From: Emergomyces orientalis
Taxonomy: Eukaryota; Ascomycota; Eurotiomycetes; Onygenales; Ajellomycetaceae
Reading direction: 5' to 3'
Length of the DNA stretch: 64,000 bases
NCBI GenBank assembly: GCA_002110485.1
Contig: MOWL01000005.1
Location: 491,015 to 555,014 of the forward strand
Under the pieces are notes generated by a model. The model was not told the DNA's origin and did no database searches. It saw only the letters and a program-made list of their open reading frames with translations. The stretch's first letter is position 1. Every line of letters starts with the position of its first letter. Shown here piece by piece: positions 45,356-55,600 of this stretch. The position numbers and the translations under genes were made by a program.

Positions 45356-46350
45356 AACAGTACTGAGATCACTGAATTATATGCTATTATGAAAGCTTTT
45401 AAACTGATAGAAATAAAAGCTTCAAAAAGAAAAGATATGAAAGAAGCATGGATTTTTTCAGATAGTCAAGCAGCTTTGAAAAGAATTCAAAAGAATGAAA
45501 TTTATAATGATTAAATGAATATAGAAGTAATTCTAAAGATATGCAAAAGAATTCAATTAAAATATAAGATTATTATTATTATTCTTCCATTATAGATATA
45601 TGCAGTCAGAGACTATGATATCTACCTGAGACTCAAAGAGTCTCAGGATTTTTCTAACTTTAAAACTAATTAATATACATTTTTTCTTCAAACAAATAGC
45701 ACTTGCAATACTTGAATTCCAGCTCAGAATAAATATGGGAAAAACAAAGAAAAAGTCCTCACTATCTTAGATTTGAAACTAAACCTAAATGGAAATCATG
45801 CTCTATTAAGTGCAAGAAGAAGCTTTTCTCCTCAATCATTCAATTGAAACTAGGTCATGGCTATTTCAAATCTTATTTGAAAAGAATATCTGATATTGAA
45901 AGTGAAAATTGTGAATATTGTGACTCTCTTGAAGACCCAGAACATATCTTAATGAATTGCTCATTAAATCAAGAACTTAGAGCTGAACTGAGATATAAAT
46001 ATAAGCTGAGAGAAATGAATATGAAACTACTATTTTCAACTGAAATAGGCAGTCAATATTTAATTGATTTTCTCAATGAAACTCAAATAGCTACTAGAAA
46101 TCAATTCTATTTCAAAGATGAAAATATAAATGAATGAGAATCTGAAATATTCTTTATAAAAACTGCTAGATATTATATAATATCTCACTATTTCTTTTGT
46201 GTTAGAGTCTGTCTTTTATTTCCTTTGTATTCATGTCATGAGTTATTTTGTCTATCATTAATTTATTTTCTTTGTAATCACTTGAAAATTATATGAAAAA
46301 AAGAGAATATAAATAATCTTCAAAGATATTTATAAATAAATAAATAAAAA
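45356..46350 (+). mobile_element. LINE 3' fragment, plus orientation (fold-back copy 1)
   Basis: Begins inside an RNase H domain (IMKAFKLIE, then EAWIFSDSQAALKRIQ) and is interrupted at about 45570-45735 by a block carrying a 21-bp perfect palindrome (45626-45646). It resumes with the C-terminal LINE domain, whose longest clean frame is 45844-46137: GHGYFKSYLKRI followed by CEYCDSLEDPEHILMNC, a CCHC-like knuckle. An AT-rich tail with (AATA)n ends it near 46345. No CG dinucleotide is visible. Confidence 0.75.
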
Positions 46351-47501
46351 AAGAAAAATCAATTTGCTGACTATTCTGGGCTGGAATTCAAGTATTGCAA
46401 GTGCTATTTGTTTGAAGAAAAAATGTATAGTAATTAGTGTTAAAGTTAGAAAAATCCTGAGACTCTTTGAGTCTCAGGTAGATATCATAGTCTCTGACTG
46501 CATATATCTATAATTGAAGAATAATAATAATAATAATAATCCAGCTCAGAATAGTCAGCAAATTGATTTTTCTTTTTTTATTTATTTATTTATAAATATC
46601 TTTGAAGATTATTTATATTCTCTTTTTTTCATATAATTTTCAAGTGATTACAAAAAAAATAAATTAATGATAGACAAAATAACTCATGACATGAATACAA
46701 AGGAAATAAAAGACAGACTCTAACACAAAAGAAATAGTGAGATATTATATAATATCTAGCAGTTTTTATAAAGAATATTTCAGATTCTCATTCATTTATA
46801 TTTTCATCTTTGAAATAGAATTGATTTCTAGTAGCTATTTGAGTTTCATTGAGAAAATCAATTAAATATTAACTGTCTATTTCAGTTGAAAATAGTAGTT
46901 TCATATTCATTTCTCTCAGCTTATATTTATATCTCAGTTCAGCTCTAAGTTCTTGATTTAATGAGCAATTCATTAAGATATGTTCTGGGTCTTCAAGAGA
47001 GTCACAATATTCACAATTTTCACTTTCAATATCAGATATTCTTTTCAAATAAGATTTGAAATAGTCATGATCTAATTTTAATTGAATGATTGAGAAGAAA
47101 AGCTTCTTCTTGCACTTAATAGAGCATGATTTTCATTTAGATTTAGTTTCAAATCTAAGATAGTGAGGACTTTTTCTTTGTTTTTCCCATATTTTATGCC
47201 ATTTTTCTAAGCAATTCTCTTTTATCTTTCTTTTAATAAAAGATCATGAAACTATTTTTGAACTTGCAATATTTAGTTCTGTTTCTTTCTTTGCTGCTTC
47301 ATCAGCAAGCTCATTTCCATGTATATTTATATGAGCAGGAACCCAGCTCAGATATATCTTTGTCTTATATTTTAATTGAATTCTTTTGCATATCTTTAGA
47401 ATTACTTCTATATTCATTTGACCATTATGAATTTCATTCTTTTGAATTCTTTTCAAAGCTGCTTGACTATCTGAAAAAATCCATGCTTCTTTCATATCTT
47501 T
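46351..47501 (-). mobile_element. LINE 3' fragment, inverted (fold-back copy 2)
   Basis: Reverse complement of copy 1: the tail and the palindrome block recur at 46362-46566, followed by the C-terminal domain and the RNase H domain (47244-47495 on the minus strand, WIFSDSQAALKRIQ and LSWVPAHINIHGNELADEAAKKE). Copies 1 and 2 form a large inverted repeat centred near 46.4 kb. This copy keeps the RNase H to tail sequence that is replaced in copy 1. Confidence 0.75.
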
Positions 47502-47862
47502 ATTAAAATATAAGACAAAGATATATCTGAGCTGGGTTCCTGCTCATATAAATATACATGGAAATGAGCTTGCTGATGAAGCAGCAAAGAAAGAAACAGA
47601 ACTAAATATTACAAGTTCAAAAATAGTTTCATGATCTTTTATTAAAAGAAAGATAAAAGAGAATTGCTTAGAAAAATGGCATAAAATATGGGAAAAACAA
47701 AGAAAAAGTCCTCACTATCTTAGATTTGAAACTAAATCTAAATGAAAATCATACTCTATTAAGTGCAAGAAGAAGCTTTTCTTCTTAATCATTCAATTGA
47801 AACTAGATCATGGCTATTTCAAATCTTATTTGAAAAGAATATCTGATATTGAAAGTGAAAAA
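47502..47862 (+). mobile_element. LINE 3' fragment, plus orientation (fold-back copy 3)
   Basis: Starts at a second orientation switch at 47501/47502 and repeats the RNase H to C-terminal stretch of copy 2 in the opposite direction, ending in a poly(A) run (47861-47878). It shares near-identical text with copies 1 and 2. Confidence 0.75.
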
Positions 47863-47878
47863 AAAAAAAAAAAAATTT

Positions 47879-49351
47879 TCAAAAACGCTTTCCCCCGAAC
47901 CAGCCCAATTCTTCGAATTAGAAGACGAAAAGACATCCATTTGAAAGCTCTTGTTTAAGAAAGCAATTTATTCACTTTTTATTAAAATTGAGCGCGAGTT
48001 GGTGAAGCTATTGAGGAAAACGTGTTTGCAACCCCTAAGGGGAAAGAAAATCACACTTCATCACATAACATCATCAGTTTCGGCCCAATTTACATAGAAT
48101 TTTGATAGAAGCTAGAACAAACCAGATATTACAACTGTCTCAATTTTGAATTCATTCCGACCATCTCTTTCTGAACAATTCATTGTCAAAACCTGTGTGA
48201 AAACTCTGATTGATTTTCATGTTCCTTTGCACCAGTGCCAAGTCTTTTCCCTGTACCGCCCTACCTCGCCCGGCAGAAAAGTGACAAAAAAATACCTCAG
48301 CACAGATCACACGTGACCTACCCTTCAATCAGAAATTCCCCGGAACCTACCCTCTCTACAAAACGGAACGAGAAAAAGTGGAAATATCAGTGTTTAAAAA
48401 AATAGCTTGGTCCCTGCAAGTAATATATATACATACTTGTATATATATATATTATTATATAAGAAAATAGTACAGATTTAGTCTGTTGATTCTTCATTTG
48501 CATACTCATCTGTGTGACTTAATAAATTACATTTATTAAGAGCTATCTAGTAAAATATATGAGATTAATTTGAATAGAAAAGGAAATCTATTCAGTATTA
48601 ATTCATATTGATATTTCAGGAATACAATCTTGATTTGAGGTGGGGCCTATTTCAAGCAGAAATTTTGAGAAGCTTTTTAAATTGAAAAAGACAAAATTTG
48701 CAAGAGTTAGAGTGTTTTTCTTGATTTAGCTCTGAGTAAATAAATCAAGAAAATTCTACACAAATTCATATTTCTTTACTTCAGTGACTGATTCAGTTTT
48801 TGAAAATAATCTCAATTTTGAGCTGCATACTTGATATGTGGGGAGAAGTTTAGAATATTGAATATTTCTGAATAGTTTTTATCAATTTCTCTGCAAAAAA
48901 TTGATTTATTTTGTCAGTTTTTCTTTCAAAAACTGTCATTTCAATTGAATAATTTATTATTCATTGAAATCAATTCTTTTCTCTTCATTTTGTAGCACAA
49001 GAAAGAAGTCTGTGAAGATTTAATTGATTTATCTTTAAAAATCAATATTAGTTTATTAGATTCTCTTGAAAAATCTAATCTAGATACTATTTCTAGTAGA
49101 AAAAATAGCAAAAATCTGAGAATACTATTTAATTTGACTAATTATCTAATATACTCAAAGAAATCATGAATAACTCACCTCAATCTGTGAACATGATGAC
49201 TCCATGCAAAAATAGAAATAATTTCATAGAAACTGTTTCTGAAATTGAGATTTTGAAGAAAAGAAAAAAAGAAGAAATAGACAGACACAAAGTAGATGAA
49301 GTGAAAAATCTACAAAAAATAGCTGATGAGCTATATAAACAGTGCATGTAT
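47879..49351. other. CpG-bearing island then AT-rich sequence with a truncated ORF
   Basis: From 47886 to about 48370 there are many CG dinucleotides and no recognisable ORF. From 48370 to 49351 the sequence is again AT-rich without CG. A frame beginning MNNSPQSVNMM (49166) runs lysine/glutamate-rich for about 62 codons and then enters the gypsy 5' LTR. It may be the start of an ORF of an older element interrupted by the gypsy insertion; I cannot name it. Confidence 0.45.
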
Positions 49352-49699
49352 TGTGGTGGGGAATCTCGGCGTGGTATTACTTTTCGCCGAGACCGCCTCA
49401 TATATTTGTTTGGCATGGCTGCCTCATATTCCCATTATCTTTTGACACACGTGTGGATTCGGCGAAGATTGATTGTACGCAGAGCAGTGAGATTGCTCCT
49501 TTTTGATTGTGTGATTTGATATGTGATTGATTGCTTGTTCTTCTTCTATATTTGAATCTCCTACGTGTTCTTTTGTATTGCTATTTGGATAGCTCGTTGA
49601 ATAGAATATTGTATACACGGCGAACTTACCAACCTCCTTACAATCCCGCTGCTCCTGCCCACGTGCCGCCAAAAGCGCACAACCCCTTATTCCACTTCA
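49352..49699 (+). repeat. 5' LTR of the gypsy element
   Basis: Begins TGTGGTGGGG and ends near CTTCA. It is near-identical to 58434-58778 with about five differences, four of them small indels. The true left end may be a few bases earlier (TGTAT). Confidence 0.85.
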
Positions 49700-49717
49700 T
49701 TGGCGTCCCTGGGAAGG
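49700..49717 (+). other. Primer-binding-site-like sequence
   Basis: TTGGCGTCCCTGGGAAGG directly follows the 5' LTR, the expected place for tRNA priming, and begins TGGCG-like as many gypsy sites do. The tRNA is not identified. Confidence 0.5.
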
Positions 49718-49726
49718 CAATTCAAA

Positions 49727-52690
49727 ATGGATGGGCAGGTGGTAGCTACGACTGATATGATTTCTCTCAACATTTTGTCTTTTCTGCTTTTGTTGAGCAT
49801 TCTTTTCAATAGTGTTCATTTGTGGAAGCCTCTGATTGGCCGATATGGCCGATATCGACAGTGGATAATGAAGGATGCGAGCGAACGCCCCACTGATAAG
49901 CTCAATTTGAATACCCATACCCCTATTCAACAAATGAAAGAAGAGAGAAATGTTGAGAAAAGTGATAAGAAAAAAGACCTTCAGCAAAAAGATCTAAAGT
50001 GGATGTTGAAATTCCTTCTCTTTCTTGAGGATTTGAGATTTGAATATAAAAAGGATATTGATATTGATAGTATTGTTGAACTCTTTCTCTTATGTGAACA
50101 GAAGTCTTTTGTGCGTTCCTTTCTTTCTCAATATATGTCTTCCAAGCATTCTCGGTCGGATTCTATTGCCCATCGTCAAACTCAGTCAGGAAAGGTCTCT
50201 GCAGCGCCCCCGAAAATAGAAGTTAGCAAAGAGAAGACAGAAGCTAGCAAAGAAAAGATGACTACACCCACTACTACCTCGTCCGGTCAGCCGACTCCCA
50301 ATAGTGGACTGCCATATCAACGTCTTGTCATGCCGATGCCGATTCCTGGAGCACCTGGAGCCCCATTCTTTGATGGGAGAAACATTACTGCTTTTGTTGA
50401 TCGATATGAGGCAATGTGCACCTTGCATTTCGTTGCAGGAATCGATGCTCTGGCGGTATTACGGAACTATTGTACCATGGAACTGCAGGGCCATATCGAT
50501 CAGCTTGTCTTGGATCATAAGACATGGGAAATGGTTAAAAAGCAGTTGCTTGCCGATTTCTGGCGCGAAGATGCTCACCAACAGATGTATAATCAATCTT
50601 ACCTCCATGCATTGTGCAACAAAACCCATTCTACCAGCCAGGAGATCCTCGTCTACTGCCGTCAATTCCGCGCAGTTGCGATGCCTCTCATTTGCAAGAA
50701 TGAATTGCAACAATCTCTTGCTTGTATCTGGTTTCTTCAAGGACTTTCAGAAGGTATTCGTGAAAAAGCTTTCCGCACTGCTGGATTTGATAAGGTTAGT
50801 CAATCTGGATGGGAACTGCCGAAGATCTGCGATGCTGTGTCTCAAATGCAGAAGACAAAGGAAGAGATTGCACGAGTTCTGGCACCTGATGTTTTCCCCA
50901 ACTCTATTCCATCGATGCAGCCGTCTGCTCAGCCCGTGTTTAATCCGCCCACATTGAATGTGCCTGTGCCGACCGCTTCGGCGATGCCTGCTCCGGATGC
51001 GAAAACACAGAATCCGAGTGATAACATTCTTGAGAACCTTGTCAACCGAATGGACGCGTTATCTCTGGCGATCGCTGGCATTCAAAACCAGGGAAACATG
51101 CAGCAAAATGTGACTGCTCCAAAGGTTCTTCTTACTCGAGGACGTGATCCTGCATTGGATTTGCCAAATGTGTCTTACTATGGAACTCAACGTGGACCTG
51201 GAGGCCCGTCTCGATCTCGATCTGGAAGCTTTGTTCAATACGATCGACCGCCGATGTCATGCTGGGGTTGCGGAGATTCAAACCATATGCTTCCAAATTG
51301 CTTAGCAATCGGCCGGCTCATCGATCAGGGCAAGATTCATCGGAATATGATTGGAGAATACTATGAGGGTAATGTGATGAGAAAAGGCCCGAAGATTGCT
51401 GTCAACCGACTTGAGCCCCATATTGTTACAATTGAACGACTTTTGAAGCAAATGGCTGCACCGCCGACTGTCCCAACCGCGGATAAACTTCGGAATGATG
51501 GTAGTATCCGGGTATTTCCTGACGGATCCCCGATGCCATCGGTGAATGCCGTAAGCATATGTGATATTGGATTTGATAGTGGCCCTGAGGAAGGTGATAT
51601 GACCGATAGTGAGATGGAGGAGATTGTTAGTGTAATGGCTGCTTCCACTTCTACTGAGAAGGATAAGGCCTCTTCTATGAATAAAAATCAAGCAACGCTT
51701 TCCGGACGAATTGAGAAGGAGAAGAGACTGCCAACAACACATTCTCGGCGCAATGGCAGGTATTCAGATGGGAAATCAGTTTCTTTTGCTCAAGATGTGA
51801 TCTCTGCTTCACAGGAAGATGATGAGGATGATAATTCTCAACCTCTCCATGATGAACAGCTTCAGGGCGGAAGTCCAAAGCTCGGAGACGGTGGAATTGT
51901 CCCAGATTCAGAAATGGCAGATGCTCCGCAGATTCAGAAGAAAACTGTTCTCTGCAGGCCTCGGAAACTCAAAGGGCCAAAGCTTTCTGCAGAAATGAAG
52001 AATAAAGACAATATGGCGATCGCGACGCGGCGAATATTTGAGAAGATCATGCGCCAAGAAATCGGCGGAATTCAGATTAAAGATCTCATGGCATGCTCCA
52101 CCCAACTCCAGCACATGTTCTTTCAAAATCTTCCCATCGAAGTTCAACAGCATATGATTCGGGATGATGCAGCCACCGTTGCCCTGGTTCAACCTGGCAC
52201 TTCTGTTGCTGAGTATAATCCTCGTTGGAATCTCGTTTCGGTTGGACACATCAAGTTCACTGTCGGAATTGGAAAGGGGGAAACTGAGGCGATATTTGAT
52301 GGAGGTGCGGAAATTAACTGTCTTGTTGAAAGAACTGCGTTAGATCTCGGTCTCATCATTCAAAGGGATGCTGTCAAACCTATTCTTGGAGCTGGGGGTC
52401 AGCAGAGTGGTGTCATTGGAATCTGCAAGGATGTTCCTGTTCGCCTTGGATCTGTTATGGTGCCTCAGACATTCTTCATCATGGAACGCGGTTCTCATGA
52501 TTGCATTCTCGGCCGACCATATGAAAACGCGACGCGTTTGGCAAGAACTACAGATAACAAAGGCGGTGTTGTTCACGTTTTTGATCCGAAGGATGAGAAG
52601 AATCAGGTGTCTTTTCTTGGTTATTCTCCCGGCGACCATGGAGATCGAAAGTTAGATGATCTTCGTGGCAAAGTGCAGACTTTAAACTAG
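49727..52690 (+). CDS. Gypsy gag-protease polyprotein
   Basis: 987 aa from the ATG at 49727. An unusual hydrophobic segment lies near residues 12-35 (LNILSFLLLLSILF), followed by a Lys/Glu-rich region and the capsid-like part (FFDGRNITAFVDRYE, about residue 215, to GLSEGIREKAF). A zinc knuckle CWGCGDSNHMLPNC (C-x2-C-x4-H-x4-C) sits near residue 515, followed by a long acidic linker. The C-terminal retropepsin domain has AIFDGGAEINCL as active-site loop (DGG rather than DTG/DSG) and DCILGRPYE as the second conserved segment. The stop TAG at 52688-52690 is 2 nt before the pol ATG. The ORF is intact over almost 3 kb. Confidence 0.88.
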   Translation: MDGQVVATTDMISLNILSFLLLLSILFNSVHLWKPLIGRYGRYRQWIMKDASERPTDKLNLNTHTPIQQMKEERNVEKSDKKKDLQQKDLKWMLKFLLFLEDLRFEYKKDIDIDSIVELFLLCEQKSFVRSFLSQYMSSKHSRSDSIAHRQTQSGKVSAAPPKIEVSKEKTEASKEKMTTPTTTSSGQPTPNSGLPYQRLVMPMPIPGAPGAPFFDGRNITAFVDRYEAMCTLHFVAGIDALAVLRNYCTMELQGHIDQLVLDHKTWEMVKKQLLADFWREDAHQQMYNQSYLHALCNKTHSTSQEILVYCRQFRAVAMPLICKNELQQSLACIWFLQGLSEGIREKAFRTAGFDKVSQSGWELPKICDAVSQMQKTKEEIARVLAPDVFPNSIPSMQPSAQPVFNPPTLNVPVPTASAMPAPDAKTQNPSDNILENLVNRMDALSLAIAGIQNQGNMQQNVTAPKVLLTRGRDPALDLPNVSYYGTQRGPGGPSRSRSGSFVQYDRPPMSCWGCGDSNHMLPNCLAIGRLIDQGKIHRNMIGEYYEGNVMRKGPKIAVNRLEPHIVTIERLLKQMAAPPTVPTADKLRNDGSIRVFPDGSPMPSVNAVSICDIGFDSGPEEGDMTDSEMEEIVSVMAASTSTEKDKASSMNKNQATLSGRIEKEKRLPTTHSRRNGRYSDGKSVSFAQDVISASQEDDEDDNSQPLHDEQLQGGSPKLGDGGIVPDSEMADAPQIQKKTVLCRPRKLKGPKLSAEMKNKDNMAIATRRIFEKIMRQEIGGIQIKDLMACSTQLQHMFFQNLPIEVQQHMIRDDAATVALVQPGTSVAEYNPRWNLVSVGHIKFTVGIGKGETEAIFDGGAEINCLVERTALDLGLIIQRDAVKPILGAGGQQSGVIGICKDVPVRLGSVMVPQTFFIMERGSHDCILGRPYENATRLARTTDNKGGVVHVFDPKDEKNQVSFLGYSPGDHGDRKLDDLRGKVQTLN

Positions 52691-52692
52691 AT

Positions 52693-55600
52693 ATGCTGAG
52701 TCCGATTGATCTTTGCGATGTTGAATGTGGTGGGCAAAGAAATGATATCAGATTCAGCGATCGCGATGTGGATAGCGGGGCAAATATTCTGCCGTGTTTT
52801 GAAAGCGGTGTGGGTGCGTCAGCCAATCAGACTTTTGGCGGCCCCGGGCCGCCAAAAGATTCAGCCAATCAGAGAACGCCGCCCCAAAACGCCCGAGAAC
52901 CTCACAGGTTTTTCCCCGCCATCCTACATCAACAATTTTACCCGTCTACACATTCATCTTTTCCTTTCTCTAATTATTCAATATCCGAATCACGCCGTGT
53001 TCGTGGTGTGCAGCTTCATGATTTGTCTTTATATGCTTCTTCACGATCTTCTCCTCGATCGCGCGGTCCAGTCGTTGCGACATTATACAAGCGAAAAGCC
53101 GATAAGATTCAACCTCTCGATGTGCCAACTACAGGTGGCGGGATTCCCGGCGGAACAGATAAGTGGAGAGAAATTCGCCAACAATGGTTCAAAGACAATG
53201 TGATTCCGGAGCAGGATCCGCCTTCGCCCTACGATCATTTCATTACACCCCGTTTCTCCGATTGCCCGCGAGGTTCGCGACTCACAGAGGAAAGGATCAA
53301 GAATCTGCGGATCGGATCGATGCTCACCCCACAGGAACGCGAACTTTTGATTGAGATTCTGCTTAGAAGAGAAAAAGCCCTCGCGTGGAGTTTTAAGGAT
53401 TGCGGAACGCTTGCAAAAGAAGTCTCTCCACCTGTCAAGATTCGCGTTGCTCCGCATAAAGCATGGCAAGCGGCAGGATTTCCTATTCCTCGAAAGCTCG
53501 TCCCTACAATCATCAATATGCTTCGCGAACGCGTTGATTCTGGAGTTTATGAACATTGCCATGGTCCGTATCGAAATAAGTGGTTCCTCGTCAAGAAGAA
53601 AGAAGCTGGGAAATATCGCATTGTCAACGCGTGCATGGACATGAACGCTGTCACTATTCGCGATGCGTATATTCCACCTAGTGCGGACGCGTTTGCTGAG
53701 GATTTCGCGGGAATGAAGATAACGAGCATGATGGATTTCTTTTCTGGATATGATCAAGTTCCTTTACACGAAGACAGCCGAGATATGACAGCTTTCCTTA
53801 CCCCGATCGGGTTGCTTCGTCAGACAGCACTGCCACAAGGCGCGACGAATTCTATTGCGCAGTTCTGCCGAATCATGGCACGCATTCTTCGATCGAACAT
53901 ACCGCATCAAGCAGACAATTTTATGGATGATATTGGTGTGAAAGGCCCGCGGACGCGTTACAATGATGAAGAAGTGATGCCAGGTATTCGGAAATTTGTC
54001 CTGGAGCATCTGCAAAACTTAGATGCCACCCTCATCAGCATAGAACTCGCGGACACGTGTATCCAGGTTGGAAAGTCAGAATTCGCCTGCTCCGGTATGG
54101 TTCTAGTCGGATATGTTGTGGATGCTGACGGCAGGCGCCCCGAAGCTGCGAAAATCGTCAAAATCGTTGAGTGGCCGGATCCGACAGATGTCACGGGTGC
54201 CCGAGCTTTCTTAGGTGTTTGCGTTTACTATAGAATATGGATTCCGAATTTCGCTATCATTTCTATACCTATCTATATTCTATTCAAGAAGAACATTCCT
54301 TTTACCTGGGGTCTTGAACAAGTGAATGCAATGGCAATTTTGAAGAATGCCCTGACAACTGCCCCTGCACTTTGCTGCATTGATTATTCTGAAGATGCCG
54401 GTGATATCGTGATGGCCACGGATGCCTGTCTTGAAGGATGGGGTGGAACGCTCAGCCAACGGGATAAATTGAATGGAAAGCTACACCCTTGCCGATATGA
54501 GAGCGGAATCTGGAGCCCCGCCGAAGCAAAATATGATGCAGGAAAGCGAGAATGCCGCGCTGTGCTCAAGATGCTAAAGAAATGCCGTTATTACCTGTAT
54601 GGCGTTCACTTTATTCTGGAAACCGACGCGAAGACTCTAGTGGCACAGCTCAATCGATCTGCCACTGACCTGCCTGGTGCTCTCGTTACTGGCTGGCTTG
54701 CCTGGATTCGGATGTTTGATTTCGAAGTTCGACATGTGCCTGGTCGGAAGCATACTGCTGCAGATGGGCTATCTCGTCGACCTCCTGCTGAGGGTGAGGT
54801 TCCTGAGGATCAAGATATCGATGATTTCATAGATGCAGAACTCAACTATATTAGTGTTGCATCTTTGACGGTTCCTGATTTCGATGTCAGCGGCGTGGAT
54901 GCTTCCGAGTCATCGGGTGTGCGTGTTCTTTCGCCTGATTATTCTGATCGCAGCGAATCAATTGCGAGGTTTCTCACCACCATGAAGCGGCCGGATGATA
55001 TACCACGTTCCGTCTTTTCTAAATGGCGCAAGCATGCACTTCGATATATCGTCCAAGGTCAACATCTATTCCGACGATCAGGCAAGGGAATTCCTCTGAG
55101 ACGCGTGGTTGATAACTCATCTGAGCAAAAGGATATCGTTGCTCGGATGCATGATGAATCTGGTCATAAGGGCCGCGAGGCCACAAACCACAAGATCACG
55201 CAGCGATATTGGTGGGAAGGTATCTGGAAAGCCGTCAAGAATTATTGCAAAAGCTGCACAGTGTGCCAGCTGAGGGATGGCGCTCGCTTGGAAGAACCAC
55301 TATATCCAACAAGCCGCAATTATCTATGGGACAAGTGGTGTATCGATGTTGTCAAGTTTCCGAAGAACCGAGGCAAGCGATGTGCTGTTATTGCTCGGAA
55401 TGATCTCACTGGCTGGGTGGAAGGCCGCCCTCTCGCTCGTGGAACAGCTGAGAACGTGGCGCAATTCATCTATGAGAATATCATTTGCCGACACGGCTGC
55501 TTTCGGGAATTAGTGTGTGATGGCGGGCCGGAGAATCAAAAATGGACTAAGATTCTCACCGCCAAATATCGTGTTAATCAAATAACCATCTCACCATACA

